Positions 1-13,022 of a stretch of DNA of 64,000 nt are shown one piece after another. A program made the position numbers and the translations under genes. The DNA is from Chalara sp. BL73 (Eukaryota; Ascomycota; Leotiomycetes; Helotiales): positions 434,001 to 498,000 of the forward strand of contig CAKJVC010000191.1 in the NCBI GenBank assembly GCA_918026815.1. Direction: 5' to 3'. Below the pieces are notes generated by a model that saw nothing but the letters and a program-made list of their open reading frames with translations, was not told the origin of the DNA and ran no database searches. Each line of letters starts with the position of its first letter. The first letter of the stretch is position 1.

Positions 1-2
1 AG

Positions 3-812
3 AAGCATTTTGCAGCATTGCGGCAACCTTTGTGCCCAACTTCACGTACTACAGATTGTGAGACATTCAACACAGCCTGGGGGCACTTTGTGGAGCTCTA
101 TACTCGGTGTGCGTTGACCCAAGATAAGGATAAATTCTTTGCAGCTGCGGGTATGGTGGAAATTGTGCAGAGGAGCACTGGGATGACAAATATTTCAGGG
201 CTATGGGAGGAATTGTTGCCCACGCAACTTCTGTGGCGAAGAACGTTTATGAACATGGACAGGGATGAGCTTGTGACCCAGCCCTTATACCAGAGAGCAC
301 CTTCATGGTCTTGGGTCAGCCGAGATGGCCCAATCTCCCTTCGTGGCCAGTTTGAAACATCCAACGTCCTTGAAAAGGTCCAGTACCAGCGCCAACTAGG
401 GACACATAATTGCTCTCGCTTAGCCTATGGTCAACTCCGCATTATAGGAGAAGTATTTCAAGTCGAAAAGCCACAGACGTATAGCGAAACCTCGCCACCA
501 TATCTGCTGATGGAGGGCCCATACTCTATCAGTTTCCATCCCGATGAGCCTTCGCATTTCCAGTCACTACTAGAATCACCATTGTTCTTCCTGATAGCGT
601 CCCGGAAGAGAAGAGATATTCGGAGGAACACCGCAAGCGGTGGAATTACAGAAGCTGGTATTGTGCTTACAAAAACCCCCACAGGGAGATCTTTTCACCG
701 AGTCGGCTTCTTCGAGTACGACTATAATAATTCAGCATATACGCCACTGCTCGAAAAGAAAACGTTCTCGTTGTTTGACAGCTCTCAGCAACTGGAATTG
801 ATTGTTGAATGA
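3..812 (+). CDS. HET (heterokaryon incompatibility) domain protein, 3' part only
   Basis: The frame is open from the first bases of the window to a TGA, so the 5' end lies outside. The visible 270 residues match the second half of fungal HET proteins: a W-x-x-x-V-E-x-Y-T segment followed by L-T-x-x-x-D-K, then an A-P-S-W-S-W motif in 'QRAPSWSWVSRDGPISL'. In this family the HET domain proper lies upstream and this part is the variable C-terminal extension. HET proteins act in non-self recognition and programmed cell death after hyphal fusion, but most paralogues have no known role. The only internal start is a TTG, so no start codon is proposed. Family assignment is fairly safe; the specific role is unknown. 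Confidence 0.7.
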   Translation, partial: KHFAALRQPLCPTSRTTDCETFNTAWGHFVELYTRCALTQDKDKFFAAAGMVEIVQRSTGMTNISGLWEELLPTQLLWRRTFMNMDRDELVTQPLYQRAPSWSWVSRDGPISLRGQFETSNVLEKVQYQRQLGTHNCSRLAYGQLRIIGEVFQVEKPQTYSETSPPYLLMEGPYSISFHPDEPSHFQSLLESPLFFLIASRKRRDIRRNTASGGITEAGIVLTKTPTGRSFHRVGFFEYDYNNSAYTPLLEKKTFSLFDSSQQLELIVE

Positions 813-1591
813 AGACTGCAGCTTAAATCGGTTGATGGCCTCTGGACTTTTAGTACGCTGAGATAATAACTGGAGACTGCTGATTCCTCTATAAAGAACC
901 TGACGCCCAGGTTCTGCGCGTAATAGATTTTCCATCCGTACAACCCTTACGTCCCTTCTCCCCTCCTATCATCAGTGCAGAAGCAACATAAAAACAATAT
1001 TATTCAAGGGATAGCAATAAAAAAGCTGTGCACTTAAAAGTGTGTCTGGTAGCGAGTTGGATGTATAGCTACTTGGGCACAATACGAGCAAGTATCATCC
1101 CGAGATGCCTTACATAGCCATCATAGCCATTGGTCTGTTCTGGTGTTGTAGTAAAGGTTCAAGATTAAGAAAACAAGCTCTTTTATAAGAAATGCAAAGA
1201 GGTAACTTAGAGAAAGGTTCGTTTTGGTGGTCAGAGCCAAAATATATATGTAATTTGCGTGCCTACACGTGGCTATTTGATATGTATAATATGCTCAATT
1301 TAGTCTGCTTTTTTACTAATTATTCTTTGCATACCTCATGCGTGCTACAAGTCGGCACTACCAACATAAGCGCAAAGAGAATATCATCACCACCAAGCAA
1401 ATTAACATCCTAGTAATACATTTTATTGTCTACGATCTAGACCCAATTCACTGAAAGAAGTTCTGCAAAGCCTAGTCTGCTGACCGGCCGGGTATCATCC
1501 ATTCCTGCGCCATGCGACAAATTTCTTAACTCCAGTGTCGTATACCCTGAAAACGGCTTACTAACCAAATCTCCCCTAAGCAAGTCCACAT
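813..1591. other. intergenic region between two convergent genes
   Basis: No convincing gene. A perfect 8-bp inverted repeat (AGAACCTG, five-base loop, CAGGTTCT) lies at 895-915, about 80 bp after the HET stop, and could mark the mRNA end. The rest is AT-rich; the short frames are not protein-like. Confidence 0.5.
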
Positions 1592-4063
1592 TTATTCATC
1601 ATCATCATACCCAACATCATATCCAGAGCGACGAGGTGCCTGATATCTAGCCATCTCATCAAACTCATCTGGCTCTTCCTCGCCGAATTGATCATCATCC
1701 TCGTCGTCATCTTCAGGAGGTTCGTCGTCTTCAGCTTCGTCATCAGGATTGACATAGTCATCTGGGTTCGATGCAACACTATCCTCACGGGCTTGCCGAG
1801 TAACAGCTGCGGCTTCAGAGGATTTGGCTTGGCTATCGCTGGGTCTAACAGGGCTACCAGATTCGCTATCCTCCTCATCTTCTGATTCCTCCTCATCAGA
1901 CTCGGAAGCAGCAGTTGAAGCAGTAGTGGATGGCGCGGCGGATGTTTGACGACTTCCCAGAAATCTTCCTTGAGGAACTCCAGTCGTATCGAACAAGCCG
2001 GATGCTAAAGCGTCAGCATTTACCTTTCTGGAAAAGAAAGGTCTGTTGCTTATAGCCTTGACAACAGCTTCCTCAGCTGTCGCGGCCTCCTCGACGCCTT
2101 CTCCAATTCGTGGCTTCTTTTGGCGGTTGCGTCGAGCCTTTGGTGGGCCATTTTCGGCCTTTTTCTTCTCAAACATTTTAGTCTGCTGAATGCGTAGCCA
2201 GCTCTTGTTGTCGTTAACCCACAGCTTCTCTTTCATAGCAACTTGCTCAGGAGACAGGAGACAGTTCATCACATCATCATCATCAACGAACTCATCTTCA
2301 CCGATATGCTTATCCATGCTAACCGGAACTTTGCCAGCGTTTTGCTCTGCGAGAAGTTGCATAATAAGTTCTGTGCGTTTCTCAGCACGAGCATACAGAA
2401 TAGCGTGCTCTCGTGAACGAGGATCCGAAACCATCTCTGTAATCTCAATTTCGAGCTCGTCTTCTGCCGCAGCCCAGGCATCAGGAACCACGATCGAACG
2501 GTAACGTCTATCTGGACCCCGCGAAATAGATGCTCCGGCAAGTTGGCCATCCTCATCGCCATCGTCCCCTGCTGGCTGATCTCCAAAATCGTTATACACA
2601 GATCCTAAATGCTCATCCTCGTCGATGTTTTCATTAGCTTCACCGATGACAGCAGAGCGTCCGCCGTATTCCTGGAGAGGAGGTGGAATTTCGCGTCCAG
2701 TAACGGGATCGATTTGAGGCTCGCTTTGGGATTGAGGTGGTTGGGCAGGAATAGCGAAGCCGTCAGCATCTCGACGAATTTGGGTCGCAATTGCATCAGC
2801 ATTCTTCTGTCGCTTGTTTGCACCATCTGTGGACTCTGAATTCTCAATGTCGACGAATTTCCCCTTTCGCTTACGCTTCCTTTTGTTCGATACATAGCCG
2901 GGTTGCTTTTCGTAGAATGAAGGTGGATCATGAGCCTGTTCTAGAAACTCGTTGTGCAGGAAGTCATCAATAGTCAGCGCCGCGGATGGAGTGACCCTAA
3001 ATTCATCCATCCGCTTCTGAATCGTATGTGTTGTAACCTTGACAATGTAGACAACTTCAACGATGGTGCGGCGGAAATGGTTCATGCTAGCAGCCATCAC
3101 CAAAGCAGCACCGCAAATACCAGATGGTCGTCGGCCCTCAGCGATCCAGTCTTTGCTCATACGTTGCGCCAATCGAATTGCATCTGCTGCAACGATGTCT
3201 CTCTTATCACCGAAATCAAGCTTATCAGCGAATCTGTGCATTAGATCCTCGGCAATAACCGGGCGAATGCCATCCTTGCTAGCCGTGATAGTTTCATGAA
3301 GAGCCTTGAAGGTTGTACCAAGCTTGAAAACATTGACCTGAAAAAGTTAAACAAGAATGATCGAATCGGGTTGTTCTATAATGGAATAGGACAGCAGAAC
3401 AGCGGAAATAAAAAGACGTACACCAAGCTTATCAGCATAATCTATTAGCATCGTGTTGCAGCCATTCTCATGCTGACGATGAGCGCTGTATAAACAGACG
3501 GCAGCGACCTGGTCTATGCGTCGGCCTTGAACAAAATTGGCATTCGATGCAAGCTTGTAAAGCTGATGACCTCGATCCACAACTGATGGGGGAATTTTCA
3601 GCTGGATTCTCCAATTATCCATCATAGTCCTAGCTACATCGAATTAGTATGCTTGCCAATGAACGACCTCGGAGTACGTACCATCTTTGATAGAGTTAAG
3701 TTGATTTCCTCCACGGCCTACACGATTGAAAGCAGGTCCCATGCCAGATGCGATTCCTTGCCCATCGGCCATGTAAGTGCCCTGGACCACAGCAGCGCCA
3801 GTACCGGTCTCTCCAAATGTAACTTCGGACACGATGTTGGAGTCATCAACAATTGTACCACAATTATGACAAAGCCCGTCTTCTTGAACATCTGGATCTT
3901 CACACTCCTTGTTGGGGCATGCTCTCTGTCTGCCCCGAGCCACTTGTGCAGCTACCTGATGAATTGCAGGCCTTGGTGCGTTGATTGGGGTTGATTTGCG
4001 TGTAGTCCGCGCAGGAGGCTGGTTAGGGCGCCGAAGAGGAGCCGTCGGCTTTCGAGGTGCCAT
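1592..4063 (-). CDS. BRF1: Transcription factor TFIIIB subunit BRF1
   Basis: Exons on the minus strand are 4063-3682, 3633-3422 and 3337-1592, giving 779 residues. BRF1 recruits RNA polymerase III together with TBP and Bdp1 to tRNA and 5S genes. A TFIIB-type zinc ribbon is visible with cysteines near residues 49, 54, 65 and 68 (CPNKEC ... CHNCG). Two cyclin-like repeats follow ('LGVNVFKLGTTF', 'RRPSGICGAALVMAA'). The C-terminal half is acidic and holds the Brf1-specific block 'WVNDNKSWLRIQQTKMFEKK' that binds TBP in the known family. Both introns have GTACGT donors; the first has an ATACTAATTC branch region. Start chosen as the only ATG before the zinc ribbon. The C-terminus ends in a long Asp/Glu run. 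Family call is strong. Confidence 0.93.
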
Positions 4064-5164
4064 GTTAACAAATATATGATGTGTAGAGATTATGAATCGT
4101 ATTCTTGCTCAGGTAGTAGTAGGTTTGAATTATAATAGTCGATACTTGGAGTCGCGGAATAGTGAGTGGTGGTGATGATCAGTCACAAGGCGCAGGGCAG
4201 GGCCCCGCGGCATCACCTTTGCCCCGCGATGGCCGTAGCTATCCCTTAGCTATAGCTATAGCTTCGTAAAAGATGATGATATCGTCTATTGTCGTGGATA
4301 TAGCCGGGCCCCTGACGAGTGCAGATTAGGCGAAGAAGCTGCGGGATGGTGGTTGGTTGATGAGGAGGAAGGTGGTAGGTGGTGTGTTTTGAATGTGGTG
4401 TTGTTTGCAGTGGAAGAAAAGTGAGAGAAAATGGTCGAGTTTCTGGCTCACCGGAGTAAATACAATTCAAGGTGCGGACGAGATATGAAGCTTCATGATT
4501 GGCTCGCTTAGCAGGCGGTCTATAAGATTTTATCCCCCAAAAAAGGCACGAGAATTGTGATGTCTGGTACAAAAAGGATATCATCAAGCTATCGCGTGAG
4601 CCGTTTGACTTGACTTGATTTCATTTTCTAGTCCCGAGTCCTTATGGTCTGCTAGAATCTTGCCTACAAATATGTACGGCGGGAAGCTGCCTCAGATTTC
4701 TGTGAACCGCTTCCCGAGGAAGTCTAAAACCTCGCACAAAAAAGCCGCAAGCATTGGTGGTTTGTACATTTTAGAAACAGGAAGAACCCAACTGTGTGTT
4801 CATAGGATTTCACGCTCAAAAACGTGCATTCTATTCTGACGACAATTGTAAGATGTATTCATTATCAAGATGAATTTTTTCAACATAATCCTCTTGAGCC
4901 CGGTAGATCTCGAGAGGTAAAGAGCTTAATTTTAATGCTTGAGATTTCGCTTCTCCCAATGCGCATCCTCCCGTCCCGAAGTCTTGCCGGGACCCTGGCC
5001 GTGCCTAATCAGGTGGGCGGTCAAGTCGTCAGGCAGTATTTATTTTCTCAGAAAAAGTCGAGCCTCGACTGCCTCGTCCTCACAACTCCGCCCTGAATAT
5101 ACCCCTCCCTTACGTCTATCTCCTTAAACCCCCCTCCTCACGGCTTCCAGAATTTACCGCCATC
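4064..5164. promoter_or_regulatory. divergent promoter region of BRF1 and the PRMT1 gene
   Basis: These 1.1 kb separate the divergent starts of BRF1 (minus) and the arginine methyltransferase (plus), so both promoters must lie here. There is CT-rich sequence just before the methyltransferase start (about 5085-5160) and an AGCTAT-rich stretch at 4230-4262. No gene is recognised; frames at 4246-4587 and 4615-5127 look random. Confidence 0.5.
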
Positions 5165-6434
<1,270 letters not shown>

Positions 6435-6920
6435 TGAACATGGCAAATGTATGGGGGGAGGGTTTTCGGCGGCTGAGAGCGCATTACCCTGGGTCTTATG
6501 AATTTCATGTCTAGAGGGATATCTTGGTTGGGCTGCGAAGGCGTTCAGCGGACACACATTATGATTCACCTGGCCATATGGTCGCAAATGATCTAAATTT
6601 CATAGCAAATACATTCGCAGGGAGGAAATTCTACTTGAGTTTCACTCCTTGGACACTTCACTTGTGTTTCACTTTTTCCCCAAGAGCTCACTGCTTCCGG
6701 TTTTCACGTGCTTATCAAAACGTATCATTCCTTCAGCAACCTACATTCTAATTTAGTAGTATATTCACTATCAACGAAAATCTTACTGGCATATAGACAC
6801 CTACATTCCAGCGACGATTTTGCCAAAGAGCCTAGCCCATCTTCAAACCCAAGGAGCAAGTATATATTCAGTCTAGCACCTCAGAAAGTAACCAGGACCC
6901 CTCTATCTATTCATCTCTTC

Positions 6921-6971
<51 letters not shown>

Positions 6972-7686
6972 TCCTGGTCAGCTCCCGCCACCAGGCGCCC
7001 CCGTATATTTAAGTTCTGTCATTGTTTACATGGTGTTTAAATTACAGGGCCTATTAGGTTCCTAATGCAGGTGATAGTATCTTGTGCCTCTAGATCTGAA
7101 AGAGTGCGAAATTAAAGGCTTAAAGAGCGTTTTCATATGCCTAACCCGTCCTCGAATGCCAATGCATTAGGTAGACTTCCGAGAAACGTCGTGAGCATTT
7201 CCATTCCGTTCCGGCTCCTTCCCTTTTCAAGAATAGTACATTTATACCTCATACCAGCACCGGCGTTCATGGGATCGTCGTGGAACGCGTAGTAGAATAT
7301 ATCTGTTGCAAAAGCTCTAGAGCTATTTAATGGTCAGCCACCCATGGCTGCGGGCACATTGCAGTCTTGGTTGGAAACCCTTACTCTAGATGCGAATAAT
7401 AATTTGCGTTCTGTCCCCCACATAAAATATTGAGTGGTCCCATAGCCATGGCCCAAATTCGGTTGCACCGCTGCACTTTTCATGCTGCACGATGTGCCCG
7501 ACCTGACGGAGCACCGTACTTCGTACGATTTGTGATTAACGCATTCATTTCCCCTCCTACAGTTTCTTCTCTGGGGCACAATTCTCATCCTATCCGTGCT
7601 GACTCGTTGCCCCGCATTGTTGCTGGCTCAGTTATCCTGCTTGTCTTCGTTGTCTGGGCTTCGTCCAGCGCTGACTTGCGCAGAAC
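6435..7686. other. intergenic region with a CT microsatellite
   Basis: No gene recognised. The frames at 6524-7040 and 7430-7810 have no protein character or cross the repeat. Confidence 0.5.
6924..6969. repeat. (CT)n microsatellite
   Basis: An uninterrupted CT dinucleotide run of about 46 bases, preceded by imperfect CT-rich sequence. On the minus strand it reads GA repeats. Probably length-variable between isolates. Confidence 0.95.
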
Positions 7687-9191
7687 ATGGCCTGGCCCCG
7701 GTATTTCCCTGACGATAGGATCAAATGGACCGATGGAGTCGATTCGTATCCAATCTGGCCATCCGAGCCCGACATTGCCGTCATCCACACCATCACGACG
7801 GCGGCCCTGAACGTCCCAGGCGACAGCCTCAGCGTGCGTTTCCTCGCTGATGGCGCATACCACAAGGTATATGATGTCCACTCGAAGAATGCACCGTCCA
7901 CGGCTCCTGCATACATCTTCCGAGTCGCAGTGCCGGTCGACCTCGTCTACAAAATGGAGAGCGAGATGGCGACTTTGGAGTACCTTCGCCAAAGGACCAC
8001 CATTCCCGTGTCCCGGCCGGTTGCCTGGAACTCATCTGCCGCCAACCCATTGGGTTATGAATGGGCGCTGATCGGGAAGATGCCGGGAGTCGAACTCCGA
8101 GAAGTCTGGCGGAATGTCCCCTGGGCGAAAAAGGTCGAAATTACCGAAGGGATTGCCATGTATCTCGCCCAGATATGGCACCAGGACCTCAGATTTGCGC
8201 AGATCGGTTCGCTCTACTTTGCGACCTTCCTCGACCGCGAGGTCCCTACCGGCGCTTCTGCGGTCCCTAGTTCTAGTCTGCCGTCTTCATCTTCCATGTC
8301 CGGAGTCGAAGCTGCTGCCCAGGGAGGCTTCAGGATTGGTCCGGCGGTAGATGGCGACTTCTTCGCGGGCCGACGTCGCTATCTTTCAAGTAACCGCGGA
8401 CCATATCCTTCCTGCCGTGACTGGCTTACTGCACTGGTCAGTATCGAAAAGGAACTCATTAAGACAGCCAAGTTACTCCTAGAAGAACGACAGACCATGA
8501 CGGCCCTGCACCAGGCGAAAGATTGGGATGACCTCGTTGAAGAAGCTGGCATCGACGAGTTTAGCTTCCTCGGTGATTACGACTCCATGATTAACGTTTG
8601 TAATGAATACCTACGCATTCTGCCGCTCGTATTTCCTTCGAAGCTGGAGCATAGCAAGCAGCAAGAAACCGAGGCTCGCTTCTTGCTGCACAATTGCGAT
8701 CTGAGGGCTGCCAACGTTCTCGTCGATCCCGAAACATTTGCTATCACCGGAATCATCGACTGGGAGCGCACATGCTCTGTGCCTGAATGGTACGGACTCG
8801 ATTATCCCGTTATGATCAACAAGCAGGAGCCGCTCAACTCGCAGAGACCCCCGGATATCGGCGCCTTCGTGGAGCATCATGCCGCCCACAACATGCTCCC
8901 CGCCGTGGCAGAGCATGATCGGTGGGAGGCCAATTCGATCGCAAACTGGAGCGGCTGGGCTACAGCAAAGACTGGCGCCCCAGCTCGCCCGAGGATAGGC
9001 TCAAGTCGCAGTTTATCCAGGGCGTCAGCGACCTGAGCGAGTTCTTGGAAAGAGCAGTGAAGCGCTTGCGGAAGATCCAGGGAGGTTTGGAAACCCGCAG
9101 TGACACTGACTCACTGCACATTAAGAAACTGGAGCCGTTAGTGATTCCTGGGACACCACTCAGAACCAAAGATGCCTTAGAAGCAGTCTAG
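7687..9191 (+). CDS. APH-like (aminoglycoside phosphotransferase fold) protein, frame changes near the 3' end
   Basis: The start frame runs from 7687 to 9036 (449 aa), but similarity to the family moves to the next frame near 8925-8932 and ends at 9191. Features in order: N-terminal 'DGAYHKVYDV' nucleotide loop with 'FRVAVPVD' strand, 'GYEWALIGKMPG' hinge, catalytic loop 'HNCDLRAANVLVD' (about residues 337-349) and the metal-binding 'GIIDWERT'. Fungal relatives are large kinase-like proteins of mostly unknown substrate, not known to confer antibiotic resistance. The tail in the second frame (FDRKLERLGYSKDW ... RSDTDSLHIKKLEPL) has the usual family ending. One missing base around the GAGGCC at 8926-8931 would explain it: a real mutation or a sequencing error. 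The kinase core is intact either way. Confidence 0.75.
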
Positions 9192-12100
9192 AATGATGGG
9201 GATGAATATCAAATCCCATATTATGAAACGAAGAGCCACGCTATCTCGACCTTTTCAACCATAAATAAAAAATGCCGACTAGCTGATGGTGGCAATACAG
9301 AAACATGGACTGAGTCACTTGGTGCAAAATAGTAATGGCTCCAATACTTGGCCTTTGAATCTGATTCTAAAGCATGCCACCCCACTGTGCGGTTGTCCCC
9401 GCTGGCCAATCCGGTATCTCGGGCGTATTAGTGCATTAACATTTACAACGATGAAATTATTCAAAGCATTGCAGCCAAAACTATTGCAGAAGTGAAATGA
9501 GATCTTGAAGCTAAATTAATTCATCTTCAAATCGACTAGATCCTCGAGATTCAGACAACCTTATGAGAGATTTATGCAGAGTGACAATTTAGAGTGACTT
9601 GTTAGATCGACTTACTACTTTCTGGAGAACTTCCGGTCTGATTATGATCTAGGAAGCATTTAGGACTATGAGAAATACGATAGACAAGAAATCGCTATAC
9701 TTCTTGGAAGAACAATTAGCATTAGATGCTACAAAGGAGAGTTTTTTGGGGTCAAAAGCCAGATTTAGTACATGAAATTCTGGAAAAGTTCGTCCAGGGA
9801 CATTCGCATGTGATGACTACATTCGGAAAGGTGGCCGAATACTTTCTCGCATGGGCAAGTGGTAAATTTTACAAATTGGTAGACCAATGCCGACATTTAT
9901 CCTAGAATCAAAACCGGGCACTCGTTAGCGATACTAATCGATTGTTTGGATCGAAAGATGTAAATCGAATGCAAAGTTGCTTTCAATCTTAAGTTCAGCT
10001 GATCGTTTGAATTCGAATGCGTCTTTGAATTTCTTCGAGTACAGCTTGGTTCAAGGTGATGAAATTGGTCAGATATCCGACAGTTTTTTGAAACTCACAG
10101 ACTGGCTGGACACCCTTCGACAAGGTACACAGCCAACGGCAAGTTTCTTCTTCCCAGAGGAAAGGGTAGGCCCAAACCTAGTATCTGTACTACGGTCTAA
10201 ATCCCTCGCAAACCAGGATGTCGTTTTATGTCTTCTTCAGGCAAGTCGATCAATTCAACATGACAATATACTAACACCTAGCAGCTGAAATGTGGCGATA
10301 CTGGTATGGCAAAAGCTATCTATAGAACAGATCTAGCTAATGCATATTGTACATACTCTCGACAGACAAAGCCAAAAATCAAATCCTGAAAGGATATGAA
10401 GAAAGTACAAGCATGTACACAACGAGCATCGCAATGGAAAGGGAGACTAAAAGTCTTGCGAATAGTTGTGACAGCGGCAGATATAGGGAATAGAGAAAAG
10501 AGCTGTACGTCTCAAATGGGACTTCTTGCTCGGAGTATTAACAAGGAAACGTAAATGATGTTAAAAGTAGTATTCTTAAGTGTATTAATTATGGCAACTA
10601 TTACTGTTAGGTTCTATTCCCCTTGCAATTCGAGCACATTCTCTTCATTCTCGCTTTAACGTCTCGTGGCATTTAGAGTCTTTTATAACATCACAAATAA
10701 AAGTGACCGAATGTGAGGGCCTGCAGCTTTCGTTGACAAATTTGTTATAGTACTTTGACGTAAGTTATAGGCTATATTCTTTCTTATTCCAGCCAGAAGT
10801 CACAACCAGATTATGACAGCTCCAGTCGACAAAAAATGTTTAAGTATTCAGGCGATCCTTTTCTGTCAGCGGATGCTGCGGGCATCCTCGACTACCGAGT
10901 CGGCGGTTGCTGGTGGAATGGGTGTGAAGGCGGAAAACCATCTTGAGGCTACCATAATTACATTACAATCGACCGCCGCCTCCAGTAAAAATCGGCAACC
11001 CTCTGTCTTAATTAAATTACTATTGCTACAAAAGAGACACTTATTTCAGTCACAATTACAAAAGAATTATTTCCAATATTATTGGCTTGATATTTCAACG
11101 TTTGTAAGATGTAATGTAGCTGGTTATGAGGTGGGTCGAGGCCAAAATTTGTATGTGCAATAAGGCGTTATAACTATAGTATAATGACCGTGAGAGCTAT
11201 CCTTGAAAACTTACTAATATATATATTTTTTACAACGAAAAATCAGAATTCAAGGGTCATACTACCGGCCTTCACAAATCTCAAATATCATTTATTATAA
11301 AAAACTTTCAAGAACTAAGATACAAATTCTAAAACACAAGGTCATTTTCACACATGTGAGGCTACGGTTACTCCAGACCAAGCAGATAGCCCAGTTCTCT
11401 CCCGCTTTACGGTATAGCAGCCTCAGATCGGTGTTTCGGTGATTAGTTCTTTTCAAAAAATGTTGGATCCGATATTAGGACACCGGTTTCTGAGAAATTA
11501 GTTTTGAATTTTACTAATCACAGTCCTTAGAAAGCTACACGCGAATCCTAGCGTTTCACGTTCTAAGCTATATGCTGCTGTTCTAGTTTGCTGCCTGACT
11601 TTTAAAGCAATACTTTTTGATGTGTTAAAGTTAAAATTCTTATTTGTCACGAAGCCAAATACTTGCGCTTTGATAACTATAGTTTGTTCCAATTACGAGA
11701 ATACTAAACTAAAGAGAGAAAGTGGAACTCGAGAGAATCTCCCTTGGAATTAGGCCCATATCACGTGTTGTTAACCCAACCCATAATAGTTATGTTATAA
11801 TCACGTGACATTTCGTTTAAATTATGTGCTTTACAACAATTACTTCATTAAAAAGTGTGCCGGTGTTTCCTGCATTAGACCAATCTCCCTTTAATACTAA
11901 CTGCCCGTCAGTACTATCCTGGTATCCGTGCTAACCGGGGTTCGTGCTATGATATTGCTGGTACATTGATTCCTGTACTGTGCAGTTCGTGACAATCACG
12001 AGTCCTGGACTCCGTCACTAAGCATAAAAGAATACTATTTGAGTTGAGGAGGAAGGCTCCTATCCAAAAACTAATTACTGGCTTATATAGCTCTTCTTGT

Positions 12101-12504
12101 TCCTTGGATCAAGAAGCCCCTTGAAGTCAAAGCCTGGCTGATCCCTGTAATACATCACGTGACTTGGATGCTCCTAATCGTGACAGCCTTTGCTTTGTGT
12201 TGGTTTTTGTTAGTTTTTATCCCATGCCTCCGCTATTTTTAAAAGGGGCTGTGTGCTGAGAAAACGGGCTGTGGGATTCATTGTAAAGCAGAATTTCGTG
12301 TTTTTGGTCATGTCCTAACAATATACATACAAAGGGTCTAAACGTTTCAACTTTTAATTACATAATTAAGTTTGCTTATACACAATCTGAATTATCAATA
12401 AACAAACTAAGCCTTTTGCAAGCTAGAATGTCAATAATAACCCATTCATAGTACTCTTGTGATGCCTCCTAATTGTCTAGGTGAAAATACATTGAAAGGA
12501 TTTA
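9192..12504. other. AT-rich gene-poor region
   Basis: No supported gene in 3.3 kb. The longest frames (9977-10288, 10813-11163) lack recognisable motifs and are flanked by stops. Three CACGTG palindromes lie at 11761, 11802 and 12155. A degenerate repeat lies at 11311-11416. The composition and scattered stops fit old, mutated transposon or gene remains, but none can be identified. Confidence 0.45.
11311..11416. repeat. dispersed degenerate repeat, copy A
   Basis: This stretch aligns with 16930-17025 in the same orientation. Both contain AAGATACAA, then about 40 bases later GAGGCTA-GGTTACTC and AGATAGCCCAGTTCTC. In the 45-base core the six differences are all transitions. Probably two remnants of one mutated mobile element. 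Confidence 0.7.
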
Positions 12505-12764
12505 TGTAACAATCGGTATGCCCAAGGCACGGCACGGAGGTTATGATACAGGAGCAAGGGGTGATGATCAGGGTATGAGGGGTTTCAGACCCAATACGGG
12601 GGAGAGTCGGAGTCGCCTATATAAAGGCCTGTTCCTATTCTCTACAGTTGCTCCTCATGTTTTTGTATCCTTAGTACTTTAGACCTATAAGGCAATCACG
12701 ATCAGCCTATTGTACGCACTCCCATATGCCTCTATTCTAGCTCGTGATTCCTTGCGTCGTTACA
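12505..12764. mobile_element. solo LTR with target-site duplication
   Basis: A 260-bp unit starts with TGTAAC and ends with GTTACA, a perfect 6-bp terminal inverted repeat of the TG...CA kind. It is flanked on both sides by the same 5 bp, ATTTA (12500-12504 and 12765-12769). A TATATAAAG box lies inside at 12618-12626, as expected for the U3 promoter of an LTR. There is no second LTR and no coding sequence next to it. This is the structure left after recombination between the two LTRs of a retrotransposon. Which superfamily cannot be told; 5-bp duplications occur in both copia and gypsy elements. Confidence 0.85.
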
Positions 12765-12769
12765 ATTTA

Positions 12770-13022
12770 AGGCCAGCATTAGAGCGGCTTAGACCCTCCT
12801 AAGTTGCTATGCCCCAAGAGAATCCGCAAAGGAATTATTAGGATTAATCTCAAATCTCATGCTCCTGTTAGTGTATATAAGGTACGCAAGTTTGGCTGTA
12901 GAAAGCATTGATACTACATTTTTATTTTCTCCCGTTTCTCTTATATATTAAAGACACTCCTATATTTCCTTTGGTTCTATAGCTTACCAATACGCACATC
13001 ATCCAATCCGTTTCCATCCCCC
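12770..13022. promoter_or_regulatory. putative promoter of the 13023 gene
   Basis: Short gap between the solo LTR and the next coding start. It contains TATATAAGG at 12874-12882, about 140 bp before the proposed ATG. Confidence 0.35.

Noticed and set aside
895..915. Hairpin AGAACCTG/CAGGTTCT as a bacterial-type terminator
   Set aside because: No T-run follows and the context is eukaryotic; noted only as a possible mRNA-end structure.
8114..8350. Overlapping frames on both strands in the APH-like gene
   Set aside because: Shadows of the real coding frame.
9977..10288. 103-aa open frame with protein-like composition
   Set aside because: No ATG-context, splice continuation or motif; flanks are full of stops.
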